Origin: Parapedobacter sp. SGR-10
GTDB taxonomy: Bacteria > Bacteroidota > Bacteroidia > Sphingobacteriales > Sphingobacteriaceae
Reading direction: 5' to 3'
Length of the DNA: 35,997 nt
Assembly (NCBI RefSeq): GCF_011030405.1
Contig: NZ_JAAJTJ010000034.1
Coordinates: 1-35,997, forward strand
How positions within the stretch are numbered: the stretch's first letter is position 1; every line of letters starts with the position of its first letter. This document shows, piece after piece, positions 30,417-35,997 of this stretch. The notes beneath the pieces were generated by a model. It searched no databases. It was not told the DNA's origin and saw nothing but the letters and a program-made list of their open reading frames with translations. Position numbers and translations under genes: made by a program.

Positions 30417-31375
30417 AAAAGTATTTTGACCTGAAGTCCATGCGGGTATTGGTAGACAAGGAAATTTCAGACTATATACGAAGTAAGAAATTCATCATAT
30501 TGCTTTTGATCGTACTCTGTACGAGTGTGGCTTCGTTGTACAGTTCCCTGTCTACTTTGCGCAACAATGTACCTTCGCCCGATGATGCGCAGGCTTCTTT
30601 TTTCTTCTTACGGGTATTTACCCATTCGGACGGGACATTGCCTCCATTTCATGTTTTTGTCAGTTTTTTGGGACCTCTGCTCGGTATAGCAATGGGGTTT
30701 GACGCCATCAATTCCGAATACAACGGCCGTTCGCTCACGCGCATCCTCGCTCAACCTATTGCCAGGGACAGTGTACTGAACGCAAAATTTCTGGGAGCCT
30801 TGACTATCCTATTTTCCATTTTTACTATGCTCATCGGTTTGACACTGGGATTAGCGATCTTTTGGACGGGACTCACACCTTCGTTGCAAGAATGTTTACG
30901 GTTGTTTCTTTTTCTAATTGTCACCGTGGCCTATGTAGGTTTTTGGCTCAACTTATCGCTCCTGTTTTCGGTCACCTGGAGGCATCCGGCCACATCGGCA
31001 TTGGTCAGTATCGCGATATGGCTGTTCTTTATGGTATTTTACCCCATGATTATCAGTGTTATTGCCAAGAGCATGGCTCCGGGCATGTATGCTTCCAACC
31101 AGGAGATACAAGCCTTTCAGAAGTTTATATTAAGCATCATGCGCCTCGCCCCCAATCAACTGTACGAGGATGGAACGATAGTCCTGCTGATGCCTAATGT
31201 CCGAAGCCTCAGCCCTCTATCCATGGAACAGATCCAGGGTGCCATACCTTCCGCCCTCCCGGTATGGGAAAGCGTCAAGGTCGTCTGGACACAGGTAACG
31301 GCATTGGTTGCCCTGACGGTTGCTTGCTTTGCCTGTTCTTATTTTATATTCATGCGCCGGGAAATAAGGGCGTAG
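30413..31375 (+). CDS. ABC-2 type permease
   Basis: A 320-residue inner-membrane protein with about six helices: near 26-46, 85-103, 128-152, 161-183, 195-217 and 293-312. Large cytosolic segments with DYIRSKKFIILLL and INSEYNGRSLTRILAQPIARDSVLNAKFLGAL are typical of the ABC-2/NosY-like fold. It overlaps the ATPase gene by 4 bases (ATGA) and shares its operon. Together with the NEW3 protein it forms a three-gene exporter module resembling the NosDFY layout, but no copper or nitrous-oxide genes are nearby. The substrate is unknown. Confidence 0.92.
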   Translation: MKKYFDLKSMRVLVDKEISDYIRSKKFIILLLIVLCTSVASLYSSLSTLRNNVPSPDDAQASFFFLRVFTHSDGTLPPFHVFVSFLGPLLGIAMGFDAINSEYNGRSLTRILAQPIARDSVLNAKFLGALTILFSIFTMLIGLTLGLAIFWTGLTPSLQECLRLFLFLIVTVAYVGFWLNLSLLFSVTWRHPATSALVSIAIWLFFMVFYPMIISVIAKSMAPGMYASNQEIQAFQKFILSIMRLAPNQLYEDGTIVLLMPNVRSLSPLSMEQIQGAIPSALPVWESVKVVWTQVTALVALTVACFACSYFIFMRREIRA

Positions 31376-31376
31376 A

Positions 31377-31407
31377 TGTAGGAGACGTGATTCATCACGT
31401 CTCTACA
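31377..31407. repeat. GTAGAGACG-family palindrome, copy 3
   Basis: About 31 bases. TGTAGGAGACGTGAT pairs with ATCACGTCTCTACA, with one extra base in the left arm. It starts 2 bases after the permease stop, and T-rich sequence follows, so it is likely also the operon terminator. Confidence 0.75.
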
Positions 31408-31465
31408 TTTTTACAAACAATTTTTCCGTTCCATTGTTCTTCAGATACATCAATACGATAATGCT

Positions 31466-31759
31466 ATGGATAAATTAAAGAAATTCGATTTAATGGAGAA
31501 AATTTCCCGTGAGCTGGAAGATGTAAAGAATAGTCAACAGGCTATTTTGGAGAAAATCGGAAAAATAGAAGTAGACAACATCGAGTTGGGTGACAAGACC
31601 ATTGAAAGCAAATTTCCCGACATCTATCAGCGAACAGCTGAAAATATGGATGCTATCAATGAAATCCTCGACACTTTCCGGCAAAAAGTGGAAGAGTTTG
31701 GAGACAAAAATAACATAGATAAACTCCGGGAGCAAGAAGAAATCAACAATTTGAAATAA
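31466..31759 (+). CDS. Small coiled-coil protein, function unknown
   Basis: A 97-residue acidic/basic helical protein (DLMEKISRELEDVKNSQQ, NMDAINEILDTFRQKVEEF) with heptad-like spacing and no membrane helix or signal peptide. No family is recognised. The ATG at 31466 is preceded by AT-rich sequence. It lies between palindrome copies 3 and 4, so it is a separate unit from the NEW3/ABC operon. Its codon use is like its neighbours. Coiled coils of this size often act as small adapters or in envelope or cell-division complexes, but nothing here shows which. Confidence 0.65.
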   Translation: MDKLKKFDLMEKISRELEDVKNSQQAILEKIGKIEVDNIELGDKTIESKFPDIYQRTAENMDAINEILDTFRQKVEEFGDKNNIDKLREQEEINNLK

Positions 31760-31768
31760 TCTGAATTT

Positions 31769-31798
31769 TGTAGAGACGCGATGAATCGCGTCTCTACA
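31769..31798. repeat. GTAGAGACG-family palindrome, copy 4
   Basis: TGTAGAGACGCGAT and its complement flank GA, a near-perfect 30-base palindrome between the coiled-coil gene and the convergent creD. Flanked by T on the right, it probably terminates the coiled-coil transcript. Confidence 0.85.
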
Positions 31799-31870
31799 TT
31801 TTTCCCCACAAAATCCACAAAGCTGTCAGATACATCTTGACAAAAACCCATTGACGAAATAAAGTTAACA

Positions 31871-33319
31871 TCATCTTCTATCCAATTGGCTCCAATTGAC
31901 TTTGGTCGACAGACGCATCATGACCGCCAGGATGACAAATATTCCGATCGTACCCACCAACAGTGAGAAGTCCTGTAGCTGCATAAGCACAAAGATAAAC
32001 CCATAGAAAAGGGACAGGATACCGCTGAACAGTAGACATATTTTTCTGTCTTTGGTGATCCAATAGATGAATGCGGCGATCAAGACCGTCGTAGCCACAA
32101 ACGAAATCAGATAGCTGATATTGAATATCACATGCTCCCCAAACGCCAAAAGCAAGGAGTAGAACAACACCATGGCACAGCCTATCAACACATATTGAAT
32201 GATATGGATACGCTGTTTTTTGATGATCTCCGTGAAAAGCAACGAAGAAAAGGTCAGCAATATGACCAACAGACCATATTTTGCCACACGTGTCGTCTTC
32301 TGATAGTTGTTGACAGCTTCCAAAAAATTGACCTGTACCATATCGCTTTCAGATGCAATCGCCTGCCCATTTTTCATTGCGGGCAAGAGAGTCTCCTCTA
32401 CCTGATAATTGTTGGTAATTTGATACAACGCCCCTTTATGGTTGGCCCATTGGTGCGGAAATTTACGGTCAAAACTTGGGATATTCCATTCCGCTTTAAA
32501 TTCGTCCGGCCCTACCTCCCTGTTTTCCGGCAAGTACGAGCCATTGAAGCTCGGATTGGCCCATTTTCCCTCTACCACGATCTGGTTTTGATCAGCCAAG
32601 GGGAATACATTCAACGATTTCGAGCCTCGCAGGTCATAGTGTATGTCAAATTTATTGACCGTAGACTGTGATGTTGACAGGTCCAATGGCGCAGACATCG
32701 TACGTTCAAACATTACCATATTAGTGGTATTGGTCTCAAAAGCGGCTTTTTCTGCTCCAATCTGTATGACCGGATTGGCCTTTAGGCCTTTTGTATCACT
32801 CATACCTATAAAAACCTTCGCTTCCGACCATTTCAATTTTTCGGGAGCAGTGCCCAATTTTTTCAGATCCAACTCATCAAACTCTCCCGTAAGATGTAGG
32901 GTAGAATTGTACACCACACTTTGGTAAATGCCCCGTTTCAGGTATTCCGGTTCTACCTTGGCATATACCTTCATCGATTTGGGCACAATAAAAATATAAT
33001 CCTCTTCCGTCACCGTTTCTTTCGTGACCTTCCCTTTATCATCGGAAATGTTGGATGTATATTGATATTCATAAGGAATCCCAATAACAGGGCCCGAGAC
33101 TACCTGTTGTCCACCCCATTTGCCCGAAATCTCCGCTTTCACATTTTCATCCCTCACCATCCGCTCTCCGATCAGATCCTGCACCCAACTCAGCGGAATC
33201 AGTAGAAAAAGCAATAATACGAGGATAATCAAAAGCTTGACAACAATAGAATTGCTGATTTTTTCCCATGTGGAGACCTCTCTAGGCAACTCCGGTACAT
33301 TGTGATGTTGTGTTTCCAT
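31871..33319 (-). CDS. creD: CreD-family inner-membrane protein
   Basis: A 482-residue protein of the CreD family (cell-envelope integrity; in E. coli part of the CreBC regulon). One N-terminal helix (about 26-46, VKLLIILVLLLFLLIPLSWV) leads into a large periplasmic domain (about 50-345) with the conserved IGERMVRDENVKAEISGKWG and VSGPVIGIPYEY. Five or so C-terminal helices (about 350-470) follow. Its start lies 26 bases from a palindrome (33346-33362) that is shared with the promoter of the upstream pair. It is on the same strand as the winged-helix regulator and probably under its control. It can be transcribed with the regulator or from its own promoter. Confidence 0.92.
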   Translation of the reverse strand: METQHHNVPELPREVSTWEKISNSIVVKLLIILVLLLFLLIPLSWVQDLIGERMVRDENVKAEISGKWGGQQVVSGPVIGIPYEYQYTSNISDDKGKVTKETVTEEDYIFIVPKSMKVYAKVEPEYLKRGIYQSVVYNSTLHLTGEFDELDLKKLGTAPEKLKWSEAKVFIGMSDTKGLKANPVIQIGAEKAAFETNTTNMVMFERTMSAPLDLSTSQSTVNKFDIHYDLRGSKSLNVFPLADQNQIVVEGKWANPSFNGSYLPENREVGPDEFKAEWNIPSFDRKFPHQWANHKGALYQITNNYQVEETLLPAMKNGQAIASESDMVQVNFLEAVNNYQKTTRVAKYGLLVILLTFSSLLFTEIIKKQRIHIIQYVLIGCAMVLFYSLLLAFGEHVIFNISYLISFVATTVLIAAFIYWITKDRKICLLFSGILSLFYGFIFVLMQLQDFSLLVGTIGIFVILAVMMRLSTKVNWSQLDRR

Positions 33320-33345
33320 TTTTTCTTGTTTTAGTTTTAAAAAGT

Positions 33346-33362
33346 ACTTTGTATTACAAAGT
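33346..33362. promoter_or_regulatory. Operator-like palindrome before creD
   Basis: ACTTTG-N5-CAAAGT, perfect in the 6-base arms, preceded by AAAGT so that AAAGTACTTT is a second overlapping palindrome. The same structure occurs at 34306-34322. Confidence 0.65.
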
Positions 33363-33378
33363 GAATGAATAAAAAAAA

Positions 33379-33681
33379 TTATTTTTGTTGTTGTTTTATT
33401 AAATTTTCCAACGCCAGCAAATGGTTTTCAAAGGCTTTTTGTCCTTTGGCTGTCTTGCTATATCTCGTATGGGGCTTGCGGTCGACAAAACTCTTGAAAA
33501 TTTCGATATAGCCCTCCTTTTCGAGGCTCTTGAGATTGGAGGCCAGATTTCCATCCGTGACTTGCAACAGATCCTTCAACCCATTGAAATCATAGTCGTC
33601 ATTGGCCAGCAATACACTCATAATCTGTAGCCGTACGCGGTTTTCAAACATTTTATCGTATAGGGACCAGTCCAAGCTCAT
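33379..33681 (-). CDS. Winged-helix transcriptional regulator
   Basis: A 100-residue DNA-binding protein of the winged-helix type (HTH_34/PF13601-like, related to ArsR/MarR). The recognition-helix region is LLQVTDGNLASNLKSLEKEGYI (about 38-59), followed by a wing FKSFVDRKPHTRYSKTAKG (about 62-80) and a C-terminal dimerisation helix. No effector domain is seen. Its ATG at 33681 overlaps the stop of the membrane-protein gene upstream (TAATG), so they are translationally coupled. The 3' neighbour is creD. Two copies of the same palindrome flank this unit, making it a strong candidate for the binding protein. Confidence 0.9.
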   Translation of the reverse strand: MSLDWSLYDKMFENRVRLQIMSVLLANDDYDFNGLKDLLQVTDGNLASNLKSLEKEGYIEIFKSFVDRKPHTRYSKTAKGQKAFENHLLALENLIKQQQK

Positions 33682-34298
33682 TATTCGTAACGTTTGTGTA
33701 CTATGATGCCATATACAATATGCAGTACGCCAAAACCCATCGCCCAAAACCATAGTCTGTATCCCGGAAAACATAAAGCCAATAGCCCTAGCAGGATCTC
33801 AAGGATACCGAGCCAACGTATCTCCTTAAAGGTAAATGTACTCCCGGCGCACAACGCCAAACCATAAAAAACCAATAAGGAAGATGCGATCATGCTATAA
33901 TCTCCACGAAGCATTAATATGCAGGACAATAATCCTCCGGTCAATAAAGGTATCCCCACGGCATACAACAGCGATTTACTTGCCGCATTCCAAATAGACT
34001 GCCCTGCCCTTCCGGCCTTCCAACGTGCCATCCACAGTCCCGTGAGCAAAGATGCCACCAGGACACATGCCGCTATGCCCGCCAATTTATAGACAACAAA
34101 ACTATTTGTCACATAATAATCACGATAGCCAAACTGACTGTTGAAACCATACACCATATAATATCCTGCAAAAGCTCCTAGCAGTGCATATAAACCGATG
34201 AGCACGCCAGAGAGCCCACTGATGGACAAAAACTTGGATGACCGCTCCATCAAGGAGCGGATCTGTCCTATTTCTTTGAGTACGTCGTTTTGATTCAT
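33681..34298 (-). CDS. Multi-pass membrane protein of unknown function
   Basis: A 205-residue protein with about six helices and a short cytosolic N-terminus rich in charge (NQNDVLKEIGQIRSLMERSSKF). A loop GFNSQFGYRDYYVTNSF follows the first helix. No family is recognised. The start at ATG 34298 is preferred; the frame extends to a TTG at 34319 within the operator. It is first in a unit with the regulator (TAATG overlap) and creD, and probably functions with CreD in envelope maintenance or in sensing for the regulator. That is inference from operon position. Confidence 0.8.
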   Translation of the reverse strand: MNQNDVLKEIGQIRSLMERSSKFLSISGLSGVLIGLYALLGAFAGYYMVYGFNSQFGYRDYYVTNSFVVYKLAGIAACVLVASLLTGLWMARWKAGRAGQSIWNAASKSLLYAVGIPLLTGGLLSCILMLRGDYSMIASSLLVFYGLALCAGSTFTFKEIRWLGILEILLGLLALCFPGYRLWFWAMGFGVLHIVYGIIVHKRYE

Positions 34299-34305
34299 AT
34301 AAAGT

Positions 34306-34322
34306 ACTTTGTTTTTCAAAGT
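34306..34322. promoter_or_regulatory. Operator-like palindrome before the membrane-protein/regulator unit
   Basis: ACTTTG-N5-CAAAGT in the same AAAGTACTTTG context as at 33346-33362. It is 7 bases upstream of the ATG at 34298, positioned to block transcription or translation start. Confidence 0.65.
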
Positions 34323-34364
34323 AATGGATAAAAAAGAATATTTACAAAAGTTTTTTGTTTTTTT

Positions 34365-34390
34365 TAGAGACGCGATGAATCGCGTCTCTA
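34365..34390. repeat. GTAGAGACG-family palindrome, copy 5
   Basis: TAGAGACGCGAT and its complement flank GA (26 bases). It lies upstream of the regulator unit and before the tRNA-Leu promoter, so here it is not after a gene. Confidence 0.8.
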
Positions 34391-34430
34391 CTACATTTTC
34401 AACTACAACACCATTATTTTATAAAAAAAC

Positions 34431-34461
34431 TTGACATGTATCGTTTCGATTCCTATCTTTG
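34431..34461 (+). promoter_or_regulatory. Strong promoter of tRNA-Leu
   Basis: TTGACA (34431-34436), 17 bases, then TATCTTTG (34454-34461). It has both an E. coli-like -35 hexamer and a Bacteroidota -7 octamer. The tRNA begins 24 bases further on. Confidence 0.75.
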
Positions 34462-34485
34462 TGCCACAATAAAAAAATCCTAACT

Positions 34486-34567
34486 GCGGAAGTGGCGTAA
34501 TTGGTAGCCGCACCAGACTTAGGATCTGGCGCCGAGAGGCGTGGGGGTTCGAGTCCCTTCTTCCGCA
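34486..34567 (+). tRNA. tRNA-Leu (anticodon TAG)
   Basis: An 82-nt tRNA with a long variable arm. Acceptor arms GCGGAAG and CTTCCGC, discriminator A. Anticodon stem CCAGA/TCTGG around CTTAGGA gives TAG. CCA is not encoded. A terminator follows at 34574-34603. Confidence 0.96.
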
Positions 34568-34573
34568 CTTGAT

Positions 34574-34603
34574 ATCCTCCCGACCAAAATACATCGGGAG
34601 GAT
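34574..34603 (+). terminator. Terminator after tRNA-Leu
   Basis: ATCCTCCCGA and TCGGGAGGAT form a 10-bp perfect stem followed by TTTTATTTA. It separates the tRNA from tig. Confidence 0.85.
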
Positions 34604-34639
34604 TTTTATTTATAATGCGAAAATAACGCGAGAAAAAGT

Positions 34640-35974
34640 ATGAATATTTCACATCAGAAAATCGACGATGTCAATGCTAACATTACAGTTGAATTAGCTC
34701 CAGAAGACTATAATCCCGCTGTCGATAAAGCTATTAAAGATCAAGCAAAAAAAGCAAAGCTACCTGGATTTCGTCCAGGAATGGTTCCTGCAGGACACAT
34801 CAGACGTACCTATGGCAAAGCCATCCTATTTGACGAGATCAACCGCTTGATCAATGACAGAATCGGTGCTTATATCACAGAACAAAAACTAGAAGTCCTC
34901 GGTCAGCCTCTTCCTGTGGATGAAGACCAAGACAAGACATATGCTTGGGATTTTAAGGACAACTTCAAGTTTAGCTACGAAATCGGATTAGCTCCGGAAT
35001 TCGAGATTCCTTTCAGCAGCACGACAGAATTTATCGAGTACGATATCAAGGCAGACGAAGCCACCTTGGAAGAGCGTGTCAAAAACCTCCGTCGCAGCTA
35101 CGGAAAAATGACTAATCCCGAAGTATCAGAAGAAGGTGATGTGCTGTATGCTACCTTGAAACAAATCAAAGAAGAGGGTATCGAAAAGACAACATCTGTA
35201 CGTACAGACCTTGTTCAAGACGCCAAAATCAAAAAATCTCTGGTAGGTCTTAAAAAAGACGACACCGTAAAAATAGATGTAAAAAAAGCATTCCAGACTG
35301 CTGATCTGGCACGTATCCTCGGTATTACCGAAGATGAGGCCGAAAATTTGGATGTAACGAAATTCGAATTGACCGTCAAAAACATCAACCGTCTGGAAGA
35401 GTCGGATCTAAATCAAGAGTTTTTCGACAAGATATTCCCTGCTGGCGATGTAAAGACAGAAGCACAGTTTCAAAAGAAGGTCAAAGAAGAAGTAGAAAGC
35501 CTTTTCAAACAAAATTCAGCCCAGAAACTACGCAACGACATGTACACTTTCGGTATGGAAAAAATCGATGCGAAATTTCCAGAAGAATTTTTGAAAAGAT
35601 GGTTGAAAGCAACCAATCCTAATCTTTCTGCAGAAGAAATCGAAGAAGGCTTTGCTGATTTCCTCAGCAACCTAAAATGGACAATCATCGAAAACCGTAT
35701 CATCACTGCCAACAATCTGGAAGTAAAATACGATGAGGTCATCGCCTTGGCAAAAGAGCGTATCTATGCACAGATCAAGATGTACAACGTCAACGATGAG
35801 CCTACCGACGAGCAATTGGGTCAATTTGCCCTACAACTGCTATCGGACAAAGAACAGGCCAATCGCCTATTCGAAGAAGTAAAAGCGTTGAAAGTATTTG
35901 ATCACCTAAAAGACGCTGTTAAAGTCAAATCCAAAAAAATCGACTACGACAAGTTCGAAAAGTTGGATAAATAA
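34640..35974 (+). CDS. tig: Trigger factor
   Basis: A 444-residue ribosome-associated chaperone. The ribosome-binding signature GFRPGMVP (43-50) matches GFRxGxxP and follows the N-terminal ribosome-docking domain (1-about 115). A PPIase/FKBP-like domain (about 155-240) is present but divergent: the usual aromatic active-site residues are not recognised, so prolyl isomerase activity may be weak or absent, as in many Bacteroidota. The C-terminal helical chaperone arms occupy about 250-444 with a Lys-rich end. Trigger factor often precedes clpP and clpX in bacteria; the window ends 23 bases after its stop, so that is unseen. Confidence 0.95.
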   Translation: MNISHQKIDDVNANITVELAPEDYNPAVDKAIKDQAKKAKLPGFRPGMVPAGHIRRTYGKAILFDEINRLINDRIGAYITEQKLEVLGQPLPVDEDQDKTYAWDFKDNFKFSYEIGLAPEFEIPFSSTTEFIEYDIKADEATLEERVKNLRRSYGKMTNPEVSEEGDVLYATLKQIKEEGIEKTTSVRTDLVQDAKIKKSLVGLKKDDTVKIDVKKAFQTADLARILGITEDEAENLDVTKFELTVKNINRLEESDLNQEFFDKIFPAGDVKTEAQFQKKVKEEVESLFKQNSAQKLRNDMYTFGMEKIDAKFPEEFLKRWLKATNPNLSAEEIEEGFADFLSNLKWTIIENRIITANNLEVKYDEVIALAKERIYAQIKMYNVNDEPTDEQLGQFALQLLSDKEQANRLFEEVKALKVFDHLKDAVKVKSKKIDYDKFEKLDK

Positions 35975-35997
35975 AAAATGTTTTACACAAAAGTGAA

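Overview
The window looks like chromosome of a Sphingobacteriales-type Bacteroidota, probably a Sphingobacterium or Pedobacter relative. The evidence is the TAnnTTTG-type -7 boxes in front of tRNA and protein genes, the near absence of Shine-Dalgarno sites, two secreted DUF1080 (3-keto-disaccharide hydrolase) proteins, the Bacteroidota START-like protein, the LptD/amidase/MCE neighbourhood and dispersed palindromic repeats. No phage, plasmid or CRISPR structure is visible. Species cannot be named from sequence reading alone.

Region 1 (1-2675) is accessory. A crp-family regulator and a VOC-fold protein, both on the minus strand, diverge from a tyrosine recombinase on the plus strand. An attC-like imperfect hairpin (about 89-226) lies beyond the VOC gene. 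A matching 12-bp core lies between the divergent genes (1403-1414). The layout is that of a one-cassette integron, but the recombinase has no recognisable IntI-specific insertion. tRNA-Pro closes the region. This is the most unusual part of the window.

Region 2 (2676-6090) holds a DUF1080 lipoprotein, a small lipoprotein, an SGNH hydrolase whose start codon abuts a MITE-like repeat, and tRNA-Met.

Region 3 (6089-15140) is mostly housekeeping: a START-like protein, an LptF/LptG permease, ribBA, hemJ and hemE (heme synthesis), a TPR protein with an OmpR-type two-component system, a HAD phosphatase and a second DUF1080 protein.

Region 4 (15141-19824) contains the NhaA antiporter, a ZIP metal transporter, a 2-oxoacid dehydrogenase E2, and 0.8 kb of structured non-coding sequence.

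Region 5 (19825-28152) is envelope-related: CinA, LptD, divergent N-acetylmuramoyl-L-alanine amidase and MCE/MlaD genes, and an S9 peptidase.

Region 6 (28321-31759) is a three-gene NEW3-domain protein/ABC ATPase/ABC permease operon followed by a small coiled-coil protein.

Region 7 (31871-34298) is a membrane protein, winged-helix regulator and CreD set. Two copies of one palindrome (ACTTTG-N5-CAAAGT) sit at its two likely promoters, suggesting an autoregulated envelope-stress circuit. tRNA-Leu and tig (trigger factor) end the window.

Five copies of a 26-30 bp palindrome (arms GTAGAGACGCRAT-like) lie just after genes. TGAATTA heptamer arrays abut the hemJ and cinA start codons.
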